From positions 7,177,501 to 7,241,500 of the forward strand of contig NZ_CP108644.1 in NCBI RefSeq assembly GCF_041435495.1: a stretch of DNA of 64,000 nt, read 5' to 3'. Shown piece by piece: positions 23,211 to 32,416 of this stretch. The translations under genes and the position numbers were made by a program. A model generated the notes under the pieces. The model was not told the DNA's origin. It made no database searches and was given only the letters and a program-made list of their open reading frames with translations. Origin of the DNA: Streptomyces sp. NBC_01116 (GTDB lineage Bacteria; Actinomycetota; Actinomycetes; Streptomycetales; Streptomycetaceae). How positions within the stretch are numbered: the stretch's first letter is position 1; each line of letters starts with the position of its first letter.

Positions 23211-23711
23211 TCAGCCCAGGGAACGGACCGGGAGCAGGCAGTGGGCGGCGGTGCGGACGACTTCCACGTCCGTGGCGAACGCCCGCAGCCGGTCCTCGCT
23301 GACCGGCTGCCCGGGAACGGCGTCCGGCCACGGGCTGGTGGCGAACATCCCGTACACCTGGCCCTGGCCCTGCGCGGCGGCCAGCCACTCCGCGGGGGCG
23401 GGGTACTGCGCCGTGAGGTGAGGCAGTGTCAGAACGGCCCGCCCCGCCTGGACGAGGAGCTTCGCCTGGATGTTCGGGGTCTCGCCCGCGTCCTGGATCG
23501 GGCCACCGACGTGGAGGCCCGCGCGCTCCAGGGCCGCGCGCATGGCCTCGCGGCCGACCTCCGGACCGTCCTGCCCGTCGCCCAGTGAGTAGGCGAGGAG
23601 GAAGGCGGTGTCCTGGTCGGCGTCGGGCTGCCGGCCGCTCCAGCCGATCAGGATCTGCGTGCCCAACTGGGCCTGGGTGAACGTGCCGGTGGAGGCCTGG
23701 GGTGTGGTCAT
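23211..23711 (-). CDS. DUF5949 family protein
   Basis: A 166-residue soluble protein matching, from memory, a family found mainly in Streptomyces. It has GTQILIGWSGRQPD near the N-terminus, AFLLAYSLGDGQDGPEVG, VQAGRAVLTLPHLTAQYP, the central PAPAEWLAAAQGQGQVYGMF and a C-terminal AAHCLLPVRSLG. The function is unknown. TAGGGT seven bases before the ATG suggests a leaderless transcript. It is a monocistronic gene with its own hairpin. Confidence 0.75.
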   Translation of the reverse strand: MTTPQASTGTFTQAQLGTQILIGWSGRQPDADQDTAFLLAYSLGDGQDGPEVGREAMRAALERAGLHVGGPIQDAGETPNIQAKLLVQAGRAVLTLPHLTAQYPAPAEWLAAAQGQGQVYGMFATSPWPDAVPGQPVSEDRLRAFATDVEVVRTAAHCLLPVRSLG

Positions 23712-23838
23712 GCTCGGCACCCTAACGGCCCCGGACCAGGCTCTATGCATGCGTATCACCCGATCGGGGGAGAAGTGATGCCAACTCCGGCGAACGCCCC
23801 GGTCGGGCCGCCTCTATCGGAGGTGTGCGGAAAAGCTG

Positions 23839-23869
23839 TTGACGCCGCTCCCGGGGGCCCGGCTAATCT
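23839..23869 (+). promoter_or_regulatory. Promoter-like TTGACG / TAATCT pair upstream of rsgA
   Basis: TTGACG at 23839-23844 and TAATCT at 23864-23869 with a 19-base spacer. Transcription would start near 23876, 65 bases before a short ORF with a strong ribosome binding site. It is one of the clearest housekeeping-type promoters in the window. Confidence 0.5.
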
Positions 23870-23940
23870 GGCCCCTGTTCCGGGCGTCGCCATGACGCCC
23901 GCGGCCCGGAAACGGAAAGAACCAGGAGGTGAGGACATTG

Positions 23941-24012
23941 ATGACTGTCGTTGCGATGGGCACTGCCCACAACCGGAAGAGCATCGTCCTCATCCCCGTG
24001 GCCACCGGCTGA
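23941..24012 (+). CDS. Possible 23-codon leader ORF upstream of rsgA
   Basis: MTVVAMGTAHNRKSIVLIPV followed by ATG and stop, preceded by AGGAGG (11 bases to the ATG, eight to an in-frame TTG). It lies between a promoter-like sequence and rsgA, ending 61 bases before the rsgA start. The strong ribosome binding site is unusual for non-coding DNA. It may be a leader peptide or a small functional protein; coding status is not proven. Confidence 0.4.
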   Translation: MTVVAMGTAHNRKSIVLIPVATG

Positions 24013-24073
24013 CCGACTTCCCTCACTCCCGCGCCGAGCGCGCGTGCCGGGGCCACCCTGTGAAGGGTTTCCC

Positions 24074-25225
24074 TTGTCTTTCTCGTTCCTCACCGCTCCT
24101 TCCTCCTCGCACCCGCTGACTCCGTACGGCTGGGACGAGGACTGGGCGGCCGCCTTCTCCCCGTACGCCGAGCAGGGGCTCGTGCCGGGACGCGTCGTGC
24201 GGGTCGACCGCGGTCAGTGCGACGTGGTCACCGCCGACGGCCCCGTCCGCGCCGACACCGCGTTCGTCGTGCCCCGTGACCCGATGCGGATCGTCTGCAC
24301 CGGCGACTGGGTGGCGCTCGACGCGGAGGGCGATCCACGCTTCGTCCGTACCCTGCTGCCCCGCCGCACGGCTTTCGTCCGCTCCACCTCCTCCCAGCGG
24401 TCCGAGGGGCAGGTGCTCGCCACCAACATCGACCACATCGCCATCTGCGTCTCGCTCGCCGTCGAGCTGGACCTCGGCCGCCTGGAGCGCTTCCTCGCGC
24501 TCGCCCTGTCCAGCTCCAGCGGCGCCGCCCTGCTCGGTGACGGCCGGGGCGCGGGCCACAGCCCCGAACCCGTCGTGCTGCTCACCAAGGCGGACCTGGT
24601 GCCCGACGCGGCCACCCTGTCCCACCTCGTCAGGGACGTCGAGGCGATCGCCCCCGGTGTCCAGGTGCTGCCCGTCAGCTCCACCACCGGCGAGGGGCTC
24701 GACGTCTTCGGCGCCGTCGTCTCCGGAGGTACGAGCGTGCTCCTCGGCATCTCCGGCGCGGGCAAGTCCACCCTGGCCAACACCCTGCTCGGGAGGGACG
24801 TCATGGATGTCCAGGCCGCCCGGGACGTCGACGGCAAGGGCCGGCACACCACGACGACCCGCAACCTGCTCGTCCTGCCGCACGGGGGCGTCCTCATCGA
24901 CACCCCCGGCCTCCGCGGAGTGGGCCTGTACGACGCGGGGACCGGGGTCGGCGAGGTGTTCTCCGAGATCGAGGAGCTGGCCGCCCGGTGCCGGTTCCAC
25001 GACTGCGCCCACGAGGCCGAACCGGGGTGCGCCGTCCTCGGCGCCCTGGCGGACGGGGTCCTGCCCGAGCGGAGGCTCGACAGCTACCGCAAGCTGCTCC
25101 GCGAGAACCAGCGGATCGTCGCCAAGACCGACGCCCGGGTGCGCTCCGAGATCCTGCGGGACTGGAAGCGCAAGGGCGCGGAGGGGCGCGCGGCCATGCA
25201 GGCCAAGCGCGGCCGGGTGCGGTAG
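24074..25225 (+). CDS. rsgA: Small ribosomal subunit biogenesis GTPase RsgA
   Basis: Circularly permuted GTPase that assists late 30S subunit assembly. The 383-residue protein has an N-terminal OB-fold part, then the G motifs in permuted order: G4 TKAD at 171-174, G1 GISGAGKS at 225-232 and G3 DTPG at 276-279. The zinc site C-x4-C-x-H-x5-C follows (C306, C311, H313, C319). TTG at 24074 is chosen as start because GAAGGG lies six bases upstream and the upstream codons are Arg/Pro-rich and non-conserved. The Ada/AlkA gene follows after 72 bases. Confidence 0.93.
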   Translation: MSFSFLTAPSSSHPLTPYGWDEDWAAAFSPYAEQGLVPGRVVRVDRGQCDVVTADGPVRADTAFVVPRDPMRIVCTGDWVALDAEGDPRFVRTLLPRRTAFVRSTSSQRSEGQVLATNIDHIAICVSLAVELDLGRLERFLALALSSSSGAALLGDGRGAGHSPEPVVLLTKADLVPDAATLSHLVRDVEAIAPGVQVLPVSSTTGEGLDVFGAVVSGGTSVLLGISGAGKSTLANTLLGRDVMDVQAARDVDGKGRHTTTTRNLLVLPHGGVLIDTPGLRGVGLYDAGTGVGEVFSEIEELAARCRFHDCAHEAEPGCAVLGALADGVLPERRLDSYRKLLRENQRIVAKTDARVRSEILRDWKRKGAEGRAAMQAKRGRVR

Positions 25226-25297
25226 CCCGGGGCGATCGGTTCGACGTCCGAAAACCGCGAGTGCGGTGGCCCCGGCTGCCGCACACTGGACGGTGTG

Positions 25298-26662
25298 ATG
25301 GACGAACGGACCAGGTACGAGGCGGTCAGCAGCCGCGACGCGCGGTTCGACGGCGCGTTCTTCTTCGCCGTCGTGACCACCGGCATCTACTGCCGGCCGA
25401 GCTGCCCCGCCGTCACGCCCAAACGCGCCAACGTGCGCTTCTACCCGACCGCGGCGGCGGCCCAGGCCGGCGGCTTCCGGGCCTGCCGCCGCTGCCGGCC
25501 GGACGCCGTCCCCGGCTCCGCCGACTGGAACGTCCGCGCGGACGTCGTCGGCCGGGCCATGCGCCTGATCGGCGACGGCGTCGTGGACCGCGACGGCGTC
25601 CCCGGGCTCGCCGGGCGGCTCGGCTACAGCGCCCGGCAGGTCCAGCGCCAGCTCAACGCCGAGCTGGGGGCGGGACCCGTCGCGCTCGCCCGCGCCCAGC
25701 GCTCCCACACCGCCCGGGTGCTCCTCCAGACCACCGGGCTGCCGGTCACCGAGATCGCCTTCGCCGCGGGGTTCGCCAGCGTCCGGCAGTTCAACGACAC
25801 CATCCGGCGGATCTACGCCCGCACGCCCAGCGCCCTGCGCGCCGAGGCCGGCACGGGGCTCGGCGGCGGACGCCGCGAGGGAACCCGGGCCGGGGTCCCG
25901 CTGCGGCTCGCCCACCGTGGCCCGTACGCCACCGCCGCCCTGTTCGACCTGCTGGCCGCGGGAGCGGTCGCCCGGGCCGAGGAGGTGACGGGCCCGCCCG
26001 GCCGCCGCACCTACCGGCGCACGCTGCGGCTGCCGTACGGGGCCGGGCTCGTCGCCGTCGACGAGGCCCCGCCCGGCGGCCCCTGGCTGGAGGCCCGGAT
26101 CCAGCTCACCGACCTCCGCGACCTGACCACCGCCGTCCAGCGGGTGCGCCGCCTGTTCGACCTGGACGCCGACCCGTACGCCGTGGACGAGGCGCTGGCC
26201 GCCGACCCCCGGCTCGCCCCACTGGTCGCCGCCCGCCCCGGGCTGCGGTCGCCGGGCGCGGCCGACCCGGAGGAGGCGGCGGTGCGGATCCTGGTGGGGC
26301 GCGAGGCCGCCGGGGAGCTGGTCGAGCGGTACGGCAAGGCGCTGGACGTGCCGTGCGGCGGGCTCACCCATGTCTTCCCGGAGCCGGACGTGCTCGCCGG
26401 CTCCGCCGAGGACCCGGCGCTCGCGGCCCTGGCCGCCGCGCTCGCCGACGGCGGGCTGCGGCTGGACGCCGGGGCCGACCGCGACGAGGCGGAACGGACG
26501 CTGCTGACGCTGCCCGGGATCGGCCGGCGCACCGCCGCGCTGATCCGGATGCGGGCGCTCGGCGACCCCGACGTGGACCCGTACGGAACGCCGGGCGCGG
26601 AGCGGTGGCGGCCCTGGCGCTCGTACGCCGTGCGTCATCTGGAGGCGGCGGTCCCGAGCTGA
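25298..26662 (+). CDS. Ada/AraC-AlkA fusion, DNA alkylation repair regulator/glycosylase
   Basis: Three-domain protein of 454 residues. Residues 1-75 form the Ada zinc domain with C32, C36, C63 and C66 (GIYCRPSCP, RACRRCRPD), in which Cys accepts a methyl group from phosphotriesters. About 80-180 is an AraC-type HTH (RLGYSARQVQRQLNAELG, ITEIAFAAGFASVRQFN-like). About 190-454 is AlkA-type 3-methyladenine glycosylase 2 with LPGIGRRTAALIRMRALGD. The end is unusual: LGDPDVDPYGTPGAERWRPW lacks the segment of roughly 25-30 residues that normally holds the catalytic Asp, and the usual GPWTA reads GRRTA. The regulator half looks intact; the glycosylase half may be inactive. A GTG three bases upstream is an alternative start. 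Confidence 0.87.
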   Translation: MDERTRYEAVSSRDARFDGAFFFAVVTTGIYCRPSCPAVTPKRANVRFYPTAAAAQAGGFRACRRCRPDAVPGSADWNVRADVVGRAMRLIGDGVVDRDGVPGLAGRLGYSARQVQRQLNAELGAGPVALARAQRSHTARVLLQTTGLPVTEIAFAAGFASVRQFNDTIRRIYARTPSALRAEAGTGLGGGRREGTRAGVPLRLAHRGPYATAALFDLLAAGAVARAEEVTGPPGRRTYRRTLRLPYGAGLVAVDEAPPGGPWLEARIQLTDLRDLTTAVQRVRRLFDLDADPYAVDEALAADPRLAPLVAARPGLRSPGAADPEEAAVRILVGREAAGELVERYGKALDVPCGGLTHVFPEPDVLAGSAEDPALAALAAALADGGLRLDAGADRDEAERTLLTLPGIGRRTAALIRMRALGDPDVDPYGTPGAERWRPWRSYAVRHLEAAVPS

Positions 26663-26683
26663 CCGGGCCCCCTGGTGCTCCCG

Positions 26684-27166
26684 TCAGCCCCAGAGCACCG
26701 CGCCCAGCCAGGCGCCCGCCACCAGCAGGCAGCAGAACAGCTCCACCAGGACCGCGTAGCCCGTCGCCCGCATCACCGAGCGCACCGACGCCCAGCCCGC
26801 GCCCCGGCTCCCCAGCCGCAGCCGCTCCGCGCCGAAGATGGCTCCCACGTACCCGAGGATTCCGCCGACCACGGGGACGACGAAGAAGCCCACGATCCCC
26901 GCGACCCCGCCGATCATCAGAGTCCGGCGAGGCGCCCCGGACTCGCCGGGGCGGCGTGCCGGCAGCAGCGGTTTGAGGGCCTGGTTCAGCAGCATCAGCG
27001 CCGTCGCGCCGATCAGGACGCCCCAGGCGGCCGGCGCCATGTCCGTCAGCGCCCACCACAGCACCGCCGCCCAGACGATCGCCTGACCCGGCACCCCCGG
27101 CAGCAGCACTCCGACCAGGCCCAGCAGCATGACCAGGCCCACGGCGACGAGCTGCCACACACTCAT
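26684..27166 (-). CDS. DUF456 family membrane protein
   Basis: A 160-residue integral membrane protein with about four hydrophobic segments: VWQLVAVGLVMLLGLVGVLL, IVWAAVLWWALTD, MIGGVAGIVGFFVVPVVGGI and YAVLVELFCCLLVAGAWLGA. It has the LPGVPGQ motif and the glycine-rich GxxxGxxxGPxxG-like core of DUF456. Function unknown. It converges on the Ada/AlkA gene with 21 bases between stops. Confidence 0.85.
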   Translation of the reverse strand: MSVWQLVAVGLVMLLGLVGVLLPGVPGQAIVWAAVLWWALTDMAPAAWGVLIGATALMLLNQALKPLLPARRPGESGAPRRTLMIGGVAGIVGFFVVPVVGGILGYVGAIFGAERLRLGSRGAGWASVRSVMRATGYAVLVELFCCLLVAGAWLGAVLWG

Positions 27167-27247
27167 CTGACCAGCCTGCCGGAGAGTGCCCCGCTCCGCC
27201 CGTCAGCGCACCCCCGCCCACCCGCGTCGACCTGCGCCGACGCCGCC

Positions 27248-28237
27248 TCAGGCCGATTCGGTACGGGACACCCAGCCACGCTCGTACGCATGCCAGCCCA
27301 GCTGGAGCCGCGTCGAGACCCCGGTCAGCTCCATCAGGCCCTTGACGCGGCGCTGCACGGTCCGCAGCCCCAGATCCAGCTGCTTGGCCACACTGGCGTC
27401 CGTCAGCCCCGCCAGCAGCAGTGACAGGATCTCCAGGTCCGTCGGATCGGGCCCGACCCCGTCCTCGCGCACCCCGCCGCCCTCGCCCAGCCGCAGCGGC
27501 ATCGCATCCCGCCACACCGCCTCGAACAGGCCCATCAGCGACTCCAGCAGACCGCTGGCGTGCACGACCAGAGCGGCCGGCTCGGCGCCCCGCCCGGTCA
27601 GCGGGACCATCGCGAGGCTCCCGTCGGCCACCACCAGCTTCGTCGGCACCCGGTCCACCACCCGGCACTGCTCGTCCCGGCTCAGCGCCGCCGACAGCTC
27701 CAGGATCCCGAAGGGCGTCGACAGCACCTCGCGCTCGACCACCACCCGGTAGCTCACCCCGCGCGAGGTCGCCCGCTCCTCGGACTCGTTCTCCATCCCG
27801 GTCACCGCGATCGGCTTGCCCGTCACCAGGGCACACACCTCCGACACCGCTCCCAGCTGCAACTGGTGGAAGCGCTGGGCGACGGCGCTCGCCCCCGTCA
27901 CCACCTCCACCAGGTCGTGCACCGCCGGTTCGCTCGCCTCGGCCCGGTACTCCTCGGCGAGCAGTGCGGACGCCAGCTCCGCCTGCTCCAGCTCGTGCCG
28001 CTGCTGGATCAGCAGCGCGCCGAGCGCCACGCCGGGCGGCGCCGCCACCCAGCGGCCCGGCCGGGCCGAGGACTGCGCCGCCAGGCCCTGCTGCTCCAGG
28101 CGCCGCAGCACACGCTCGGTGTCCGCCTCGGGAAGCGCCAGCCGGTGCGCGAGATCGGCGAGCTCCGCGGCTCCCGCCGCGACGAGCGCGCGGTACGCGG
28201 TTTCCTGTCTCTCGTCGAGACCTATGGCCCCCAGCAT
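27248..28237 (-). CDS. TrmB-like/LuxR-type helix-turn-helix regulator
   Basis: A 329-residue protein. The N-terminal winged helix (LGAIGLDERQETAYRALVAA, ADLAHRLALPEADTERVLRR) resembles TrmB-like regulators. A central ligand-binding part follows. The C-terminal LuxR-type HTH reads PTDLEILSLLLAGLTDASVA, KQLDLGLRTVQRRVKGLMEL. Such double-HTH proteins are common in Streptomyces near secreted enzyme or peptide genes. It lies divergent from the large subtilase gene, a plausible target. ATG at 28237, with GGGAGG close upstream. Confidence 0.82.
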   Translation of the reverse strand: MLGAIGLDERQETAYRALVAAGAAELADLAHRLALPEADTERVLRRLEQQGLAAQSSARPGRWVAAPPGVALGALLIQQRHELEQAELASALLAEEYRAEASEPAVHDLVEVVTGASAVAQRFHQLQLGAVSEVCALVTGKPIAVTGMENESEERATSRGVSYRVVVEREVLSTPFGILELSAALSRDEQCRVVDRVPTKLVVADGSLAMVPLTGRGAEPAALVVHASGLLESLMGLFEAVWRDAMPLRLGEGGGVREDGVGPDPTDLEILSLLLAGLTDASVAKQLDLGLRTVQRRVKGLMELTGVSTRLQLGWHAYERGWVSRTESA

Positions 28238-28446
28238 TCTCCGACCTCCCCGGGTGTGGTGATCGCGCATCGAGGCGCCCCTGCGGCGGGTCCCGGGTGG
28301 CGGGAAGAGGCCACGGCGTAAACCCGCCGCTCACATCATCTCCTGTACCCCCGGCCCCTCTGCCACTGTGGCGCCACCGCAGCACCAACAACCTCCGGGA
28401 TGTGGCCTCTTGGGCTGCTTCGTTCCGGATTGACCTGGGGAGAGCG

Positions 28447-31400
28447 ATGCGCCCGATATCGCGTACGGCACTCGGAGCGGCGACCGCCGCCGTGCTCGCC
28501 GTCACGGTGGTCGCGCCGTCGGTGGCCGCGCCACCGGACGAGCGGGATCCGAACAGACCGATCACCGGGGGCGCGGCCACCGCCGCCACGGACCCGAAGC
28601 CCGTCACCGTGACGCTCGTCACCGGCGACACGGTGCTGGTGACCAAGGACGCCTCGGGTGCGTCCGCCGCCACCGCCCTGCCCCGTGAGGACGGCAGTGT
28701 GCCCCTCGTGCAGACCCGGCAGTCCGGCCCGGACCTGTACGTCTACCCCGAGTCCGCCGTGTCCGCGCTCGCCGCGGGCACCGTGGACGAGGAGCTGTTC
28801 AACGTCACCGGGCTCATCCGCCAGGGCTACGACGACAGCCGCGCCGACGCCGTCCCGCTGATCGCCACCTACACCGGCGACACCGCCCGCCGCGCCCCGA
28901 CCACCCCGCGCGGGGCCGAGCGCGGAGCGGCCCTCGACGTCATCGACGGGCTCGCGCTGAAGGCCGACAAGAAGCGGGCCGCCGCGTTCTGGGCCGACCT
29001 CACCGCGCCCCGCTCCCGTTCCGGGGCCGGGCTCAAGAAGCTCTGGCTCGACCGCAAGGTTCAGGCCAGTCTCGACAAGTCGACGAAGCAGGTCGGCGCC
29101 GACCTCGCGTGGGCCGCCGGCTACGACGGGACCGGCGCCAGGATCGCGGTCCTGGACACCGGGGCGGATGCCGAACACCCCGACCTCCAGCGCCGGATCA
29201 CCGCCTCGGAGAACTTCACCGACTCCGACACCACCGACGACCGCCAGGGCCACGGCACCCATGTCGCGTCCACCGTCGGCGGCTCCGGCGCGGCGAGCGG
29301 AGGAAAGAACAAGGGCGTCGCGCCCGGCGCCGACCTGATGGTCGGCAAGGTCCTCAACGACAGCGGCTCCGGCGCGGCCTCCTGGATCATCGCGGGCATG
29401 CAGTGGGCGGTCGACAGCAAGGCCGACGTCGTCTCCATGAGCCTCGGCAGCGCCGAACCCACCGACTGCACCGACCCGATGAGCCTGGCCGCCGAGGAAC
29501 TCGGCAAGAACAAGGACACCCTGTTCGTGGTCGCCGCCGGAAACCTCGGTCCGTCCCTGAACACCGTCTCCTCGCCCGGCTGCGCACCCGGCGTGCTGAC
29601 CGTCGGAGCGGTCGACCGCGACGATTCCACCGCGAACTTCTCCAGCCGCGGACCCGCGATCGTCTCGCACACCCTCAAGCCGGAGATTGCCGCACCCGGC
29701 GTCGCCATCTCCGCCGCCGCCGCGGGCGGCCGGGGCTCACAGGCGTACCGGTCCCTGTCCGGTACGTCGATGGCGACCCCGCACGTCGCGGGCGCGGCGG
29801 CCGTGGTGAGGCAGCGTCACCCCGACTGGACCGCCCAGCAGATCAAGGCGGCCCTCGTCTCCTCGGCACGCAGCGCCGTCCCCGGCGACGTCACCGAGAC
29901 CGGAGGCGGCCGTCTCGACGTCGACCGCGCGATCCGCACGCCCGTGCTCGGCGCACCGGCCGTGCAGGGCGGCACCTTCAACTGGCCGCAGGACCGGAGC
30001 GACCGCACCACCGTCGCCGTGCCCTACACCAACACGAGCGGCAAGCCGGTCACCCTCTCGCTCAAGGTCGCGGGCGTCACCGGCAACGACGGCTCGGCCG
30101 TCCGCTCCACGATCGCCTCGCTCGGCCGGAAGTCCGTCACCGTGCCCGCCGGGGCGACCGTCGAGGTGCCCCTCGCCCTCACGCCCGACGCCCGGCTGAC
30201 CGCCGCCCAGTACGGTGACGTCACCGGCCGCGTCCTCGCCACGGGCGCCGGGGGAATGAAGGTCTCCACCCCGTTCTCCCTGTACGTGGCGCCGGAGACC
30301 GTCACGCTGCGCGTCAAGCTCGTCGACGGCACCGGCAAGCCCGCCGACGGCGTCTCATCGGTCGACCTCATCGGCACCGACACCGCCTCCGGCGAACGCC
30401 GCTTCAACCAGGGCGCCACCGACCAGACCTACCAGGTGCGCCCCGGCGCGTACTTCGTCTCCAGCTTCGTCGCCACACCCGACCCGGCCGACGCGACCGG
30501 TCAACTCGTCGGCTCCGTCGGCTATCTGGCCCGCCCCCAGCTGAACGTCACCAAGGACACCACGCTCGTCCTCGACGCCCGCGAGGCCCACCGCCTGAAG
30601 GTGCGTAACCAGGACCGGGCCGCCGAGACACGTGGTGCGACCCTCGCGTTCGGGCGCTCGTGGGACGACACCTGGCTGCACTCGGGGTCCATCGCCGGCA
30701 CCGGGCTGATCAAGGACTACCTGGTCGACGTCCGGGGCAAGGCACGTGACGGGGACTTCGAGTTCGCCTCCGTCTGGCGCGCCTACGCCCCGCAGATCCA
30801 GAGGTTCTCCCTGGTCGGCGGAGCGGACCTGCACCCCAGGCCCGCCACGACGGGAGCGGTCAACCTGGACGGCACCGGCCGCGCCGAGGCCGTCGACGCC
30901 GGTGCGGGCAGCGCCGCCGAGCTGGAGGCCGCCGGAGTGAAGGGCCGGATCGCCCTGGTGGAGGTGGGCGACAGGTCCGCGAGCGTCCTGGCCCAGGCGC
31001 GGGCCGCGCAGGCCGCCGGAGCGACCGCGCTGCTGGTGCACCGCCCCTCGGCCGGCGACTGGAAGCCGTCCGTCGGCTACGGGGCGGCGCCCCTTCCGGT
31101 CCTCGGCCTGCGGGCCGACGAGGCGGCCCTGCTGAAGACGGCGCTCGGCAGGGGGAAGACGGAGGTGTCCTGGAAGGCCACGGCCGTCAGCCCGTTCGTG
31201 TACAACCTGTCGTTCCCGGAGACGGGACAGATCACCTCCGACCGCACCTACAAGGTCCGCGACAGGAAGCTCGGATCTGTCGTCTCCACCCATGAATCCA
31301 TGGGCGTGGCCGCCGACTTCGTCGACACGCTCCTGGTCTCCCGGCCCTACGGCGCGACCTTCGGCGCGTCCTCGCTCGCCGTGGTCGCGGCCCCCGGGAA

Positions 31401-32217
31401 GCGCACCGAGTTCTACACGGCGGGTGACACCGTCTGGCAGAAGACGCTCTCCTCCAGCTTCCCCTGGGGCGAGCAGATGACCGGCAACCCCCGTACGTAC
31501 GAGGCCGGCCGGACCATGAAGGAGGAGTGGTACCGGGGTCTGCTGGTCCCCGGCGCCCCGCGCGACGCCGAGGGCGCGGAGCTGCTCGCCGGTGAACGCC
31601 AGGACAACCTGATCGGTGTCGCCCCGGCGTTCATGACCGACTCCGAACACGTGGGCCAGCAGGGCTCGTTCGGTGACATCGGCGGCATGCGGCTCGAACG
31701 CGAGGGCCGGCTCGTCGGCAGCAGCGGCTACCCGTTCGGTGTCTTCACCGTGCCCGCCGAGGACGCCGCGTACGAACTCACCCTGATGACCACGAAGATC
31801 GGCTCGCCCGCGGCGGTCTGGAAGCGGTCCACGCGGACGGAGACCACCTGGGCGTTCCGTTCCGAGCGGAAGCCGGACGTGGCGTCGCAGGGGATTCCCC
31901 TGCTCTTCCCGCGCTACGACGTGCCGTCGGACGGCATGAAGACCGTGCCCGCGAAGAACGGCCAGAAGATCGGGCTCGACGCGACCGGGCACGCCGGATA
32001 CACCCCCGCCGAACTGAACGGCGCGAAGGTCTCCTTCAGCTACGACGGCGGCGAGACCTGGCGGACGGCCACCACCGCACAGCAGGCCGGCCGCTGGACC
32101 GCGACCGTCGACCACGCGGACGCGACCGGGAAGTCCGTCACGCTGCGGACGGAACTGAGCGACGCGAACGGCAACTCCGTGGTCCAGACCGTCAACGACG
32201 CGTACGTCGTGCGCTGA
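28447..32217 (+). CDS. Secreted subtilisin-like serine protease (S8), large multidomain
   Basis: A 1256-residue exported protease. The signal peptide ends near residue 28 (MRPISRTALGAATAAVLAVT). A propeptide region to about 210 is followed by the S8 domain with the triad D237 (VLDTGAD), H269 (HGTHVAST) and S441 (GTSMATPHVAG), and the oxyanion Asn in VAAGNLG. After about 480 come beta-rich modules, including a possible PA-like segment (IALVEVGDRSASVLAQARAA). No wall anchor is seen. Its likely role is extracellular protein degradation during growth or differentiation. It is a paralogue of the subtilase at 51.8 kb. GGGGAGA precedes the ATG. Confidence 0.92.
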   Translation: MRPISRTALGAATAAVLAVTVVAPSVAAPPDERDPNRPITGGAATAATDPKPVTVTLVTGDTVLVTKDASGASAATALPREDGSVPLVQTRQSGPDLYVYPESAVSALAAGTVDEELFNVTGLIRQGYDDSRADAVPLIATYTGDTARRAPTTPRGAERGAALDVIDGLALKADKKRAAAFWADLTAPRSRSGAGLKKLWLDRKVQASLDKSTKQVGADLAWAAGYDGTGARIAVLDTGADAEHPDLQRRITASENFTDSDTTDDRQGHGTHVASTVGGSGAASGGKNKGVAPGADLMVGKVLNDSGSGAASWIIAGMQWAVDSKADVVSMSLGSAEPTDCTDPMSLAAEELGKNKDTLFVVAAGNLGPSLNTVSSPGCAPGVLTVGAVDRDDSTANFSSRGPAIVSHTLKPEIAAPGVAISAAAAGGRGSQAYRSLSGTSMATPHVAGAAAVVRQRHPDWTAQQIKAALVSSARSAVPGDVTETGGGRLDVDRAIRTPVLGAPAVQGGTFNWPQDRSDRTTVAVPYTNTSGKPVTLSLKVAGVTGNDGSAVRSTIASLGRKSVTVPAGATVEVPLALTPDARLTAAQYGDVTGRVLATGAGGMKVSTPFSLYVAPETVTLRVKLVDGTGKPADGVSSVDLIGTDTASGERRFNQGATDQTYQVRPGAYFVSSFVATPDPADATGQLVGSVGYLARPQLNVTKDTTLVLDAREAHRLKVRNQDRAAETRGATLAFGRSWDDTWLHSGSIAGTGLIKDYLVDVRGKARDGDFEFASVWRAYAPQIQRFSLVGGADLHPRPATTGAVNLDGTGRAEAVDAGAGSAAELEAAGVKGRIALVEVGDRSASVLAQARAAQAAGATALLVHRPSAGDWKPSVGYGAAPLPVLGLRADEAALLKTALGRGKTEVSWKATAVSPFVYNLSFPETGQITSDRTYKVRDRKLGSVVSTHESMGVAADFVDTLLVSRPYGATFGASSLAVVAAPGKRTEFYTAGDTVWQKTLSSSFPWGEQMTGNPRTYEAGRTMKEEWYRGLLVPGAPRDAEGAELLAGERQDNLIGVAPAFMTDSEHVGQQGSFGDIGGMRLEREGRLVGSSGYPFGVFTVPAEDAAYELTLMTTKIGSPAAVWKRSTRTETTWAFRSERKPDVASQGIPLLFPRYDVPSDGMKTVPAKNGQKIGLDATGHAGYTPAELNGAKVSFSYDGGETWRTATTAQQAGRWTATVDHADATGKSVTLRTELSDANGNSVVQTVNDAYVVR

Positions 32218-32306
32218 AGCGATGGGCAGCCCATGAGCCGCTGAACCGGTGATCGGCCGATCGTACGAACGGCCGACACGCGGGGACACCGCTCACTCCG
32301 ACCGGT

Positions 32307-32348
32307 CCGCCGGGCGTCCTTCCCGTGGGGGGTGGGGCCGCCCGGCGG
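32307..32348 (+). terminator. Possible terminator downstream of the first subtilase gene
   Basis: CCGCCGGGCG (32307-32316) pairs with CGCCCGGCGG (32339-32348), 90 bases after the subtilase stop. Confidence 0.5.
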
Positions 32349-32416
32349 GCCCTTCTACGGGCCACATTTTCCCGATGCCCCGTTTTCGGGCCGCCCCGGC
32401 GGTGGACAATAGGGGC

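Noticed and set aside
27421..28446. Long plus-strand extension upstream of the first subtilase
   Set aside because: The extension is Pro/Arg/Ser-rich and antisense to the HTH regulator. The subtilase signal peptide at 28447 with a ribosome binding site fixes the true start.
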